Source: Ruminococcus sp.
GTDB lineage: Bacteria; Bacillota; Clostridia; Oscillospirales; Ruminococcaceae
DNA: 46,187 nucleotides
Reading direction: 5' to 3'
Assembly (NCBI RefSeq): GCF_017464355.1
Contig: NZ_JAFUAG010000020.1
Coordinates: 1 to 46,187 of the forward strand
In this document: in pieces, positions 31,717 through 40,615 of the stretch
Position numbering within the stretch: position 1 is the stretch's first letter
How the letters are laid out: each line of letters begins with the position of its first letter
Program-made: the position numbers and the translations under genes
Notes under the pieces: model-generated
Databases searched by the model: none
Told to the model about the DNA's origin: nothing
What the model saw: the letters and a program-made list of their open reading frames with translations, nothing else

Positions 31717-32306
31717 TTATAGCCCACCCCTTTCACCGTGACTATCCTGCCGTTTCCTGCTTTTTCCAGCTTGGCTCTCAGGCGGTTTATGCGCACGGAA
31801 AGTGTATTGTCGTTGACATATTCACCTCTTGAATCCCACAGCTTGGCCAGTATCTGCTCACGGGTGAGTATGCGGTTCTTGTTCATGCGGAAGTATTCTG
31901 CCAGTTCCCTTTCGATAGCTGTAAGGTCAAGGTCTTCGGGTAATTCCTCTGCACCGCACCTGCGCAGGGCAGCCTTTATCCTGGCCAGCAGCACGGTGGT
32001 ATCAAAGGGCTTTATGACATAGTCATCGCCCCCCACGTCCAGCGCACCTGCTATGCGGGTGCTGTCATCAACGCAGGTCAGGAAGATAACAGGCACATCG
32101 CTGCTTTTGCGTATCTCCCTGCAGAAGTCTACCCCGCTGCCGTCAGGGAGCATAACGTCCAGCAAACAGAGAGAGCAGCCTGCATAAAGCGCCCTGGCCT
32201 CAGCCAGACGCCCAGCGGCAGCAGGCTCATATCCGTTGACCTTAAGTATGTGGCACAGCCCCAGCCTGATATTCTCATCGTCTTCCAACACAAGTATTTT
32301 CCGCAT
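31701..32306 (-). CDS. OmpR/PhoB-type response regulator (module 2)
   Basis: 201 residues, GTGAGGTAG upstream. Receiver with acidic pocket (E8, D9, D10), phospho-acceptor Asp50 in CLLDVMLPDGSG and Lys in VIKPFDT; a short winged-helix domain from about 115 (MNKNRILTREQILAKLW ... VNDNTLSVRINRLRAKLE). The linker is brief, so the protein is somewhat shorter than usual. First gene of the module 2 operon, with the cohesin-like gene terminator upstream. Confidence 0.9.
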   Translation of the reverse strand: MRKILVLEDDENIRLGLCHILKVNGYEPAAAGRLAEARALYAGCSLCLLDVMLPDGSGVDFCREIRKSSDVPVIFLTCVDDSTRIAGALDVGGDDYVIKPFDTTVLLARIKAALRRCGAEELPEDLDLTAIERELAEYFRMNKNRILTREQILAKLWDSRGEYVNDNTLSVRINRLRAKLEKAGNGRIVTVKGVGYKWEER

Positions 32307-32325
32307 AATGAACTACCTCACAAAA

Positions 32326-32357
32326 AAGGCTGCGCAGCTTTTACCCCACACAGCCTT
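32326..32357 (-). terminator. Terminator of the cohesin-like gene
   Basis: AAGGCTG/CAGCCTT stem with an 18-nt loop; on the minus strand TTTTTTGTG follows. It lies between the stop at 32365 and the module 2 regulator start. Confidence 0.7.
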
Positions 32358-32364
32358 CTGATGA

Positions 32365-33690
32365 TTATTCCTGATCCTCGTCAGTGCTTTCTTCCTTTGG
32401 TTCCTCTGCCGTGCTTTCGGGGACTTCCTCAGTGCCCTCCTTAGCGGCCTTGCGGCGGGCATCACGGGCGGCGAAGGCTTTCTGCAGCTCCGCACGCATC
32501 TCCTCGTCATCGTCCTCCTGCTCCTCGTTCTCGAAGAAGGCTTCTGCCGCTGCCAGCTTTTTGCTGCGGCTGCTCACAGGCTTCATGATGAGCAGATATT
32601 CAACTGCCAGCACAACTACTGCCACTGCCACAGCTATACCGATGAAAAGATTGCGCTTGCCGTTATCCACAGGCTGCTCCTCTTCCACCACGGGCATTGC
32701 CCTGTCCTCGGCATCGGTCACGACAGTATCGTCCATGACCACCACATCGTAGGTCTCCAGTTCATTATTGGTAAACACAACATCAAAGGTGGTCTGGCCA
32801 GCTGACAGTATCTTTATAACACCGTCATCAAAGCTTACCACGCTCGTATCAGCCACAACTATGTTACGGAAGTCGGCGATACCCACCTCAGCGGGGTCAG
32901 CCTGACCCTTGCTAAGCAGCAGTGTCAGCTGCTTGTTCATCTTTACAAGCTCGGTCTCAGCCGCCTGAGACGGTGCATCGGGGTTGGTTATTATACCATT
33001 TTCCGCCGAATATGAGATCGGGATACCCGTCTTGTTATCCAGTGTAGTCACCGAAAGGAAAACGGTGGTAGAGCCCATGTCCTTATCCAGCATTTTAAAA
33101 TTCAGGGTAGCGTACCTTCCCTTGAACTTTCCGCCGTTCTCGTTTATATAATTGTAAACATACTTTCCGTTGAAGCTGTTCTCAGCGGTCTTTCCGCCTG
33201 CCTCCTCATTGACCTGGGTGCTTACCAGTTCAAGCAGCGAGGTATCGAAGGAAACAGATATCAGCGCATTTGAAACATCGCTGTCAGCCTCTATCCTCAG
33301 CTCAACGGGGATAATATCGTTGCTGTCGAACTCACCCGGCTGCAGGTACACCCTTGAGGGTGCCGAGGTAGGCTTGTCAGGCACCAGTGTAGTTGACTTG
33401 TTCTGCATCTGTGTGACTTCGTTGCCTGCGGACTGTGCAGGGTCAAAATCAGGGGAAGGTGCAGTTGTGGTGGTATCCTCGCCCCAGCCGTTATCGTAGC
33501 CGTAGTTATAGTCATATCCGTAATCATAGCCGTAATCATAACCGTAGTCATAGTTATAATCGTAGTTATAGTTGTAGTCGTATCCCTGATCGTAACCGTA
33601 GCCGTAATCATAGTCGGCAAACACCGAGGGTGCCGCTGATACAACGGTCAGTGCCGCGGCCATTACCGCAGCGATCTTCTTTAAATTCAT
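32365..33690 (-). CDS. Membrane-anchored cohesin-like surface protein
   Basis: 441 residues from ATG 33690 (GGGAGTGGTAAGG upstream). Signal peptide 1-25, then a striking Tyr/Asp/Gly/Asn stretch (about 26-68, YDYGYD and YNYDY units), a Thr/Pro linker, and a beta-sandwich at about 110-240 with cohesin-like strands (VPVELRIEADSDVSNALISVSFD, LLELVS, RYATLNFKML). A Big-type or all-beta segment follows, then one membrane span (about 335-357) and an acidic, low-complexity cytoplasmic tail (EEQEDDDEE; PESTAEEPKEES). It may display a dockerin-bearing partner on the cell. Whether the sandwich is a true cohesin needs a profile search. No sortase motif. Confidence 0.68.
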   Translation of the reverse strand: MNLKKIAAVMAAALTVVSAAPSVFADYDYGYGYDQGYDYNYNYDYNYDYGYDYGYDYGYDYNYGYDNGWGEDTTTTAPSPDFDPAQSAGNEVTQMQNKSTTLVPDKPTSAPSRVYLQPGEFDSNDIIPVELRIEADSDVSNALISVSFDTSLLELVSTQVNEEAGGKTAENSFNGKYVYNYINENGGKFKGRYATLNFKMLDKDMGSTTVFLSVTTLDNKTGIPISYSAENGIITNPDAPSQAAETELVKMNKQLTLLLSKGQADPAEVGIADFRNIVVADTSVVSFDDGVIKILSAGQTTFDVVFTNNELETYDVVVMDDTVVTDAEDRAMPVVEEEQPVDNGKRNLFIGIAVAVAVVVLAVEYLLIMKPVSSRSKKLAAAEAFFENEEQEDDDEEMRAELQKAFAARDARRKAAKEGTEEVPESTAEEPKEESTDEDQE

Positions 33691-33731
33691 CCTTACCACT
33701 CCCGAACAAAAAATAGGCAAACACTGCAAAA

Positions 33732-33758
33732 GCCTCTATATTTTTTCAATACAGAGGC
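33732..33758 (-). terminator. Terminator of the cyclophilin gene
   Basis: GCCTCT/AGAGGC stem with further TA pairs; on the minus strand TTTTGC follows, some 25 bases after the stop. Confidence 0.6.
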
Positions 33759-33782
33759 ATTCTGCTCAAAATGATATTCAGC

Positions 33783-34256
33783 TTAGTCTGCGATAATGAC
33801 CTTCTTCATCACCTGAGGCTCCAGGGGCTTGTCGTTGAAATCAACTCTCACAGAAGCGATCTCGTCCACAGCATCCATACCCGAAACGACCTTGCCGAAA
33901 GCAGCATAGTTGCCGTCCAGATGAGGAGCGTCCTCATGCATGATGAAGAACTGCGAGCTTGCAGAGTTGGGCATCATGGACCTTGCCATGGAAATAACAC
34001 CTCTTGTATGCTTGAGGTCGTTGGGCACGCCGTTTGCCCTGAACTCGCCCTTTATCTTTTCCTCAGAGCCGCCCATGCCTGTACCCTCGGGGTCGCCGCC
34101 CTGTATCATGAAGCCCTTGATGACCCTGTGGAAGATAAGGCCGTCATAAAAGCCTTCCTTCACCAGCTTCTCAAAGTTAGCCACTGTTATAGGTGCCACA
34201 TCGGGATACAGTTCAATGAGTATCTCCTTGCCGTTTTCCATTTCGATCTTTACCAT
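33783..34256 (-). CDS. Peptidyl-prolyl cis-trans isomerase (cyclophilin)
   Basis: 157 residues with GGAGGAAAG before the ATG. The cyclophilin fold is plain: NFEKLVKEGFYDGLIFHRVIKGFMIQGGDP (active-site FHR and FMIQGGDP), GVISMARSMMPNSASSQFFI (QFF) and HLDGNYAAFGKV. It speeds proline isomerisation in protein folding. No signal peptide, so cytoplasmic. Single-domain and of normal length for bacterial PpiB-type enzymes. It follows the gene at 34286-34825 by 29 bases on the same strand. Confidence 0.93.
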   Translation of the reverse strand: MVKIEMENGKEILIELYPDVAPITVANFEKLVKEGFYDGLIFHRVIKGFMIQGGDPEGTGMGGSEEKIKGEFRANGVPNDLKHTRGVISMARSMMPNSASSQFFIMHEDAPHLDGNYAAFGKVVSGMDAVDEIASVRVDFNDKPLEPQVMKKVIIAD

Positions 34257-34285
34257 TTTTACTTTCCTCCATTACATGATATGAC

Positions 34286-34825
34286 TCAGCCTTCGCCGTA
34301 AAGCCTGCGCTCTTCCTCCTTGGACTTGGGCAGCAGACCCGCATCGTAGCGCTTCTGCAGGTCAAAGAAATACTCGCTCTCGGGAGTCCTCGTCTTCTTG
34401 AAAAGACCTGATTTAGCCTTTTCGTCAAGGGTGAAGAAATCCCTGTTGCCGTCAGTATTCACGCAGTAGAACCTGTTGACCTTAGCAAAATTGCCGTCGT
34501 CATCATATCTGTTTTTATCAAAGCAGCAGAAAATATCCCTCGCCATCAGGTCGCACAATCTCAGCACCCTGGTGTAGTTTGAGACATCTGTCCATGCGTC
34601 CAGCTCCTCCTTGAAGAACTGCTGCACGGGCACGCCGTTTACCTCCATGCGCCTTATTATCCTTGCCAGTGCAACGGAAGCGTCATGGTCTGTAAGCTTA
34701 TCAAGGCGTGCGTTTTTATATTCCATTATATAATCATTGACAGTTGCATAAAACATCTTGTCATAGGGAAAAGCCTTTCCCACGTCCGAATACTTTATGA
34801 TCGGGTTATCTGTATTGATATTCAA
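34286..34825 (-). CDS. Hypothetical protein, 179 residues
   Basis: The start is TTG 34825 (AGGAG about 10 nt upstream); no ATG occurs in a better position. The protein is soluble and mixed alpha-helical: DKMFYATVNDYIMEYKNARL, SVALARIIRRMEVNGVPVQQFF, YTRVLRLCDLMARDIFCCF, then an aromatic FYCVNTDGNRDFFTLDEKAKSG region and a charged C-terminus. I recognise no family. It sits between the cyclophilin gene and the 241-residue acidic protein on the same strand, with 41 bases to the latter. Confidence 0.6.
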   Translation of the reverse strand: MNINTDNPIIKYSDVGKAFPYDKMFYATVNDYIMEYKNARLDKLTDHDASVALARIIRRMEVNGVPVQQFFKEELDAWTDVSNYTRVLRLCDLMARDIFCCFDKNRYDDDGNFAKVNRFYCVNTDGNRDFFTLDEKAKSGLFKKTRTPESEYFFDLQKRYDAGLLPKSKEEERRLYGEG

Positions 34826-34866
34826 AACTATTCGCTCCTAAAAAAACAATTTACACCCGTGCCCAG

Positions 34867-35592
34867 TTATTCGGTCCTCTTGCGGTCGCCGTACTTGGCC
34901 TCGAATTCCTCGACCTTCTTCGCCAGCAGAGCTTCATCGACATCACCGATATTATCGGGGTCTTCGCTGTGGTCTATAACGCCCAGCTTCTCTATCTCTG
35001 CGGCATCGGGCTCGGCTGCCACCGCCTGGATATCCTTATACTCAGCATAATCCTCAGGCCTCTTGGCATAGGGCAGATCGGCAAGCTTGCTGTCTACCTC
35101 GGCCTGGCCGACCTCGCTGAACTCGAACTTGGTGTTCTCCACTTCAGCCACCTTGGCCTCATGCTCGGCATACATAGCTTTCATCTTCTCCGCCACGCCG
35201 TCATCCTTGGCCTCAGTGATCTCCTCCTGGTGGGATCTTACATATCTCTCATGCTCGACCTCATACAGCTTCTCATACTCGGTCTGGGCATCGACTATCT
35301 CTTCCACAGCAACTGTGCTGGTGCCGTAATCGGCATGAGTTTTCACAGGCTGGTTCTTCTTCTCTTCAAGCTCCGCCTCCAGCTGAGCCATCTTGGTCTT
35401 GATCATCTCGGGATCAACAGACTCGACCTCCAGCTTTTCAGGCACAGCCTCATCATACTTCGATTCCTTCACTGTGACCGTCTGCTTGCGCCTGGGTGAC
35501 GGTGTGTTCCAGATATCATCAGGATCGACAGGCTTCACAGCAGGTGCTGCTGCGGGCGCTGCCGGCTTCTTTTTATTATTGAAAAGACCCAT
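34867..35592 (-). CDS. Acidic low-complexity protein, 241 residues
   Basis: ATG 35592 follows AGGGGGAAATATAT. The N-terminus is MGLFNNKKKPAAPAAAPAVKP, resembling a short basic membrane-associating tail plus Ala/Pro linker; the rest is Glu/Lys/Ala-rich and probably helical (TKMAQLEAELEEKKNQ; VEHERYVRSHQEEITEAKD). No catalytic motif or membrane segment. Its own promoter is at 35687-35715. It is divergent from the tail-anchored protein gene at 35951, which has a similarly disordered central region. The two could act together, but only the neighbourhood suggests it. Confidence 0.6.
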   Translation of the reverse strand: MGLFNNKKKPAAPAAAPAVKPVDPDDIWNTPSPRRKQTVTVKESKYDEAVPEKLEVESVDPEMIKTKMAQLEAELEEKKNQPVKTHADYGTSTVAVEEIVDAQTEYEKLYEVEHERYVRSHQEEITEAKDDGVAEKMKAMYAEHEAKVAEVENTKFEFSEVGQAEVDSKLADLPYAKRPEDYAEYKDIQAVAAEPDAAEIEKLGVIDHSEDPDNIGDVDEALLAKKVEEFEAKYGDRKRTE

Positions 35593-35950
35593 ACTATATA
35601 TTTCCCCCTAAACTAAAGAATGACAGATGGACCCCCGCAACAGACAGGGGAAGCATATAAAATGCACAAATCATCTATACATTCTAATTATACATTATTT
35701 TGCACAAAATTGCAAATACTTTTTGTGGGGTAATTGAGATAAATTTCGGGGAATAATTTAGTGATATTTACCTAAATTAATATTTAGTTCACAAAACGTT
35801 TCAAATTCAGTGATATATTATGTGAAAATATTTGATATAATTGTTTCGATATATTAGTGGAATATTATTATACGGCAAAAATGTATAATTTTTTAACCGT
35901 TTAAATTATTTTCCCGATAATTTTTACAATTTACCTAAGGGGGAGTTATT
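35593..35950. other. A/T-rich divergent intergenic region
   Basis: 358 bases with no open frame of note. It contains the promoter of the minus-strand gene (35687-35715) and, for the plus-strand gene, a TATAAT at 35836-35841 without a clear -35. A GGGGGAG ribosome site precedes the TTG start at 35951. Nothing else is apparent. Confidence 0.6.
35687..35715 (-). promoter_or_regulatory. Promoter of the 241-residue acidic protein gene
   Basis: On the minus strand TTGCAA (35710-35715) and TATAAT (35687-35692), 17 nt apart. Confidence 0.7.
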
Positions 35951-38005
35951 TTGGCAAACCAGAAACTTGGAGTAACCGCTAACGAACTGTTCGCCTGCAA
36001 TCCTTTCAGGATATTGGGTCTTCCTGTAACGGCGGAAGATGAGGAGCTGACTGCGACCTACAAAAAGCTGCTTTCGATGGGGGGAGCTGAGGGCTACACC
36101 ACCGATTTCGACTTTCAGACATCGCTGCCGCCTTTCAAGAGAGATGATCTCACACTGAGGACGGCTTATGCAAAGCTGGCCAGCAACGGCTACCGCTGCT
36201 TTGCTTTTTCTGACGGCCAGTTCTCACAGTCGCTGACAGAGGACGATGTACTGCTCAATCTCCAGAACGTCACCTGCTATGACGCTTTCCTGAGATGCTA
36301 TATGTGGCTGATAACCAATGACAGAGGTTTTGAGCAGCCTCATCTCTGGGTACTGCTGGCAAAGTATATCGACAAGCTGATAGGTTCTCAGCAGGGCGAA
36401 TGGAAGAGATTGTTCGACAACCGCTTCCCTGCTTCTGTCATGTCTTCAAACGGCGACCAGCTGCTGGCAGAACTGCACGCTACATTCAAGGATATCATAC
36501 TGCTCCCGCTGAAGGAAATGGTAAGAGGCTCCATGAGATGCACCTCTGCTACCCAGATACTTCAGGCAGCAAAGATAGATGTTAACAAGGCATATCCCGC
36601 ACCCAGGGTGAGCCAGGCCAACGGCACAGGCTCCAAGCTGAGGATAGCTTCAAGAGATGTGGGGGGCGCTGCGGCTCCCAAGGCAGAGGAGGTACATACC
36701 TTCGCTGCGGCTGCGTCTTCCATCACAGCTGATGCCATCATCAGCGAGGAAGCACCCAAGCCCGCTGTCAAGCCCGCTGCAAGACCTGCGGCACAGGCAG
36801 CACCTCAGCAGGCAGCGCCTCAGCAGCCCGCATATCAGTCTGCACCTGTTCAGCAGAAGCCCAAGGAAGAGCATAAGGTCAGCCTGGTCGATGATGCCAT
36901 AGCAGCTGCGGCAGCACAGTCGAACGGCGGCCAGGGCAGCAGCCAGAGCAGTTCTTCATCCTCTTCATCGAACAGGACTTCCCTTGTGGAGGAAGAGATA
37001 CCCGTTAAGCACGTTGAAGCTATCGACGGCCTGACACCCAGAAGAAGACCTGTTGTTACCACAAAGAAGCAGGAAGATACTTCGCTCAACACACCCGGTT
37101 CCTTCGAGATACCCTCTGATGCGGATCTGAAGAGCCAGTTCACCATAAACGCAAAGCCCGATGAATACAGCAAGCCCAAGGACAAAATGGGTCCTGTATC
37201 CTATCATGTGCCCGACGGCAGCGATCTGCCTACCGCTAACGTAGGTGAGAGGACCCTGGAGGCTATTGACCCCTTTGCTGCTGCAGGCAGCGGTGTCAAG
37301 GCAATGGTCGATGAGGGCAGCGTAGCTACAGGCACAAAGCGCAAGCAGGTCAACCTGACAGGCCTTGACGGCACAGGCGAGGATATCGCTGAGGAAAGAG
37401 TTGAGATGCAGTTCACTGCACCTACAGGCTCAAGGCGTGTGGTCGAGGAAGAGTATGTGGAGGAAGAGAAGGAGATCAGCAACAGATCCCTTACACACCT
37501 CATCAACGAGGTCGACAGCAGGACCGATGAGACCACCGACCAGCTGCTGACCGAGCAGGAGATCGAGGACGAGCTGTACACCGACACCCTCATCAAGCTG
37601 CTGCGTTCAAACCGTTCAAGCAAGATGATGAAGGAAGTTGACACCACCCATGTGTTCCTCAACGGCGGCGGCACCTCCGAGAAGAAGGGTCCCGAAGTTA
37701 CTATGGACGACATCGACCTGAAAAAGGCTGATAACTCCAACCTGGACTCCGCTTACGGCTACAAGAGGATAGATGAGGCTCACGCAGCTGACGCTATCAA
37801 GGCCAAGTACAAGAACATCAACATCAGCGATATGCTCAATCCCACCGTGGGCAGCACCCTTAAGAGAGAATATCACGAGGACGCTATCAAGGAATACGTT
37901 AAGTACAAGAAGGCAGAGAAGAAGCTCTCTATCTCCATGTTCAAGGTATTCGCAGCTATAGTACTTATAGGCGCACTCATTGGTATACTGGTATTCTGGC
38001 TGTAA
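35951..38005 (+). CDS. Tail-anchored protein with J-like N-terminus, 684 residues
   Basis: Start is TTG (35951), fixed by AAGGGGGAG and by lack of an ATG. Residues 15-50 (NPFRILGLPVTAEDEELTATYKKLL) read like the first helices of a J domain, but no HPD follows, so Hsp70 stimulation is doubtful. Residues 50-205 are helical and aromatic. About 230-560 is long, Ala/Gln/Ser/Pro-rich and disordered (runs of QAAPQQ and Ser). A charged helical end leads to a single C-terminal membrane segment (about 660-684, FKVFAAIVLIGALIGILVFWL) ending at the stop, so the bulk faces the cytoplasm. Function unknown. A good terminator follows. Confidence 0.65.
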   Translation: MANQKLGVTANELFACNPFRILGLPVTAEDEELTATYKKLLSMGGAEGYTTDFDFQTSLPPFKRDDLTLRTAYAKLASNGYRCFAFSDGQFSQSLTEDDVLLNLQNVTCYDAFLRCYMWLITNDRGFEQPHLWVLLAKYIDKLIGSQQGEWKRLFDNRFPASVMSSNGDQLLAELHATFKDIILLPLKEMVRGSMRCTSATQILQAAKIDVNKAYPAPRVSQANGTGSKLRIASRDVGGAAAPKAEEVHTFAAAASSITADAIISEEAPKPAVKPAARPAAQAAPQQAAPQQPAYQSAPVQQKPKEEHKVSLVDDAIAAAAAQSNGGQGSSQSSSSSSSSNRTSLVEEEIPVKHVEAIDGLTPRRRPVVTTKKQEDTSLNTPGSFEIPSDADLKSQFTINAKPDEYSKPKDKMGPVSYHVPDGSDLPTANVGERTLEAIDPFAAAGSGVKAMVDEGSVATGTKRKQVNLTGLDGTGEDIAEERVEMQFTAPTGSRRVVEEEYVEEEKEISNRSLTHLINEVDSRTDETTDQLLTEQEIEDELYTDTLIKLLRSNRSSKMMKEVDTTHVFLNGGGTSEKKGPEVTMDDIDLKKADNSNLDSAYGYKRIDEAHAADAIKAKYKNINISDMLNPTVGSTLKREYHEDAIKEYVKYKKAEKKLSISMFKVFAAIVLIGALIGILVFWL

Positions 38006-38031
38006 CAGCTGATATTGCCATATGATAACTG

Positions 38032-38061
38032 AACTGTCGGCTTTTTGCCGACAGTTTTTTT
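38032..38061 (+). terminator. Terminator of the tail-anchored protein gene
   Basis: AACTGTCGGC/GCCGACAGTT stem of 10 bp, loop TTTTT, followed by seven T. Confidence 0.92.
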
Positions 38062-38300
38062 GTCTTTACTAATTTAACATTTTACAGCATATGTTTATCA
38101 TTTTCTTAGCGCATTGCTGTTGTCAAGCTGAATTTTGCGCTTTATCAGACTTTGCATATCACAGCATATACCTTACATTTTCGCTAATTTACGAAAAAAG
38201 TGTGAATTTTCGTATGCGAGAATGTGTTCTTACACGAAAACCGCCTATATCCGCCGTTAAAAGCAGCGAAATGTTTGTAGATGTTTTTTCGTTTTTTCTG

Positions 38301-38329
38301 TTGCAATGCGAAACGCTTTCTGCTATAAT
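38301..38329 (+). promoter_or_regulatory. Promoter of the MATE gene
   Basis: TTGCAA (38301-38306) and TATAAT (38324-38329), 17 nt apart. The 240 bases before it are A/T rich and hold no gene. Confidence 0.75.
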
Positions 38330-38356
38330 ATGTTTTGCGAAAACGGAGGCGAGAAT

Positions 38357-39742
38357 ATGACAAAAGATATGACGAAGGGTAATATACTGAAGAATATGCT
38401 GGGCTTCTGCCTGCCCATGACTGCGGGCAGCCTTTTCCAGCAGCTTTACAATATGGTGGATTCTATCATCGTGGGACAATACGTTGGCGTTGAGGCCTTC
38501 TCTGCGGTGGGGCTGGTAGGCTCGGTGATGTTCCTTGTTATAGGAACTGCCGTGGGTATGTGCAGCGGCTTCTCAATACCCATAGCCCAGCGCTTCGGTG
38601 CGGAGGACTACAAGGGTATGCGCAAGACCCTCTACAATGCGGTCGTGCTGGCAGGTATCATCGCACTGGTACTTACCTCGGTGACAACAGTGCTGGCCAA
38701 AGACCTGCTCCGTGCCATGAGTACCCCCGATGAGCTTTTCGGCCATGCCTACAGCTACATCTCGGTGATCTTCCTGGGCATACCGATAACCATTTTCTAC
38801 AACCTGCTCTGCGGTATATTGAGGGCTCTGGGCGACAGCAAGACACCTCTCAAGTTCCTGCTGATATCCTCTGTGCTGAATGTGGGGCTGGACTTCCTGA
38901 TGATAGTGGGCTTCAAGCTGGGTGTGGCAGGCGCCGCCATTGCCACCATAGTTTCTCAGCTGATAGCAGGGCTGCTCTGCCTGAGGTACATGATAAAAGA
39001 AGTCACCGTTATCTCCATGGACGCTGAGGACCGCAAAATTGACGGAAGTCTTATGATACGCATTTTCACTATTGGTATGCCTATGGCATTCCAGTTCTCC
39101 ATAACCGCTGTGGGCTCCATTATTTTACAGACAGCCGTGAACAAGCTGGGCACCAACTACGTTGCTGCCATGTCGGCTGGCCAGAAGATACAGAACTTCA
39201 TCGCCCAGCCCATGGAAACTCTGGGTGTGACCATGGCTACCTTCGGCGGACAGAACCTGGGCGCCAAAAAGTTCGACCGCATACACAAGGGCGCAAGAGA
39301 GGTGCTGGCGGCGGAGCTTATTTACACCTCGCTGATAGCAGTGTTCGTCTTCTTCTGCGGCGACCTGCTGGCACAGATATTCATAAAGAAGGACTCAGCG
39401 GATTACCAGCTGATACTGGAGAACATCAGGTACTTCCTGCGGACGACCTGCCTGTTCTACCCCATACTGGGCGTGCTGTTTCTTTTCAGGAACCTGCTGC
39501 AGGGGCTGGGCTTCTCGGCTGTTACCATGCTGGCAGGTGCTATCGAACTGGTCTGCCGCTGCACAGTGGCTTTCGGCTTTATCTCGAAGTACGGCTACAA
39601 CGCTGCGGTATTCGCCTCGCCTATAGCCTGGGCGGCTGCGGGCATACTGCTGAGCATACTGTATATCTTCATGATACGCAAGGCCGAACGGGAGATGAAC
39701 GCAGAATGCTGCTGTCATGGCAAGGTCTGCAAATCTGTATAA
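38357..39742 (+). CDS. MATE-family efflux transporter
   Basis: 461 residues from ATG 38357 with GGAGGCG upstream; the frame runs 17 codons further but overlaps the promoter. Twelve membrane segments are visible in two halves. Family signs are LPMTAGSLFQQLYNMVDSIIVGQYVG in the first helix pair, the equivalent GMPMAFQFSITAVGSIILQTAVNKLG in the second half, and AGQKIQNFIAQPMETLGVTMATFGGQNLGA. Such proteins export cationic drugs or metabolites by Na+ or H+ antiport. Substrate unknown. Single gene with promoter and terminator. Confidence 0.92.
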   Translation: MTKDMTKGNILKNMLGFCLPMTAGSLFQQLYNMVDSIIVGQYVGVEAFSAVGLVGSVMFLVIGTAVGMCSGFSIPIAQRFGAEDYKGMRKTLYNAVVLAGIIALVLTSVTTVLAKDLLRAMSTPDELFGHAYSYISVIFLGIPITIFYNLLCGILRALGDSKTPLKFLLISSVLNVGLDFLMIVGFKLGVAGAAIATIVSQLIAGLLCLRYMIKEVTVISMDAEDRKIDGSLMIRIFTIGMPMAFQFSITAVGSIILQTAVNKLGTNYVAAMSAGQKIQNFIAQPMETLGVTMATFGGQNLGAKKFDRIHKGAREVLAAELIYTSLIAVFVFFCGDLLAQIFIKKDSADYQLILENIRYFLRTTCLFYPILGVLFLFRNLLQGLGFSAVTMLAGAIELVCRCTVAFGFISKYGYNAAVFASPIAWAAAGILLSILYIFMIRKAEREMNAECCCHGKVCKSV

Positions 39743-39749
39743 ATATTTT

Positions 39750-39787
39750 ATCCCGAAAACGGAAATGTTCTGTTTTCGGGATATTTT
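39750..39787 (+). terminator. Terminator of the MATE gene
   Basis: ATCCCGAAAAC/GTTTTCGGGAT stem of 11 bp, followed by ATTTTT. Confidence 0.9.
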
Positions 39788-39881
39788 TGTCACTTGCAAC
39801 AATATTATCGGCAGATATTTGTGCAAAATTTTCCAACAAAAATGCCCTCCCGAAACGTACATGATATTAGGAGGGATCATC

Positions 39882-40607
39882 ATGCCCAAAAAGACACATG
39901 ATATATATGACAAGCTCGCATTCATTTTTATAGGCATACCGCTGGGACTGCTGGCACTGCTGATAGCTTTCTTCGTGGTACGGGAGGTCTTCAGGGTGAT
40001 CGTCTTCGACCATGCAGAAAGCAAGCCCACGGGGGACGGTGTAAAACTTGTCACTACACTTGGGACACATTCAATGGGTTCGCAGTTCAGCTGTAATATT
40101 TACGGCGATGCCGTGGTGCTTGAAGACGACAAAGAGATAAGCAAAGGCTTTCTCACAGGGACGAGCATAAAAAGGATCTACACGCTGAAAGCGGTATCTC
40201 CCGGCACTGCCCTTGCGGTGGTTGAACAGCGCGCAGGCGGAAGTTACTGTGAGGACTGCTCGATATATAAGATAACAGTTGATGAAGACCTTGTTACCAC
40301 CTATGAGGTCAGAGAAAGCGAATGCTTTTATGTGTGGGCTAACAGGGGCGCTGAATTGCAGACCCATGAGGGAGATACCTTGGTTCTTACGGGTGAACAG
40401 GCCGATAAGCTCGAGGTGCCCTACTGCGGACATTACAGCGAAGCTGACGAAGAAGTGCCGCAGGAAGGTCTTTATAAGTTAAGGAGCCTTGATTCCGACT
40501 ACAGCTTTGACCTTGAAAACGGAAAGATATATTCATGGAACAAACCGTTCCTCCTTGATGAAGAGCTGCTGCCCTGTTACAGGGAAATTTTTGAAAAACT
40601 GAAATGA
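39882..40607 (+). CDS. Hypothetical membrane-anchored protein, 241 residues
   Basis: ATG 39882 after AGGAGGGAT; the longer frame upstream runs through the MATE terminator and is not used. One membrane segment lies at about 12-35 (AFIFIGIPLGLLALLIAFFVV). The rest (about 45-241) is an outer domain rich in beta strands and acid residues, with a CEDC pair near residue 127 and further Cys that might form disulfides. No family recognised. Single gene between two terminators. Confidence 0.65.
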   Translation: MPKKTHDIYDKLAFIFIGIPLGLLALLIAFFVVREVFRVIVFDHAESKPTGDGVKLVTTLGTHSMGSQFSCNIYGDAVVLEDDKEISKGFLTGTSIKRIYTLKAVSPGTALAVVEQRAGGSYCEDCSIYKITVDEDLVTTYEVRESECFYVWANRGAELQTHEGDTLVLTGEQADKLEVPYCGHYSEADEEVPQEGLYKLRSLDSDYSFDLENGKIYSWNKPFLLDEELLPCYREIFEKLK

Positions 40608-40615
40608 TACACCCC

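Noticed and set aside
33480-33620. Short periodic repeats (TCATAGCCGTAATCATA-like words), possibly CRISPR
   Set aside because: The period is codon-sized, without unique spacers, and the words encode the Tyr/Asp/Gly stretch of the cohesin-like protein.
36930-36975. Low-complexity AGCAGTTCTTCATCC-type run as a DNA repeat element
   Set aside because: It is the coding sequence of a serine run in the disordered part of the tail-anchored protein.
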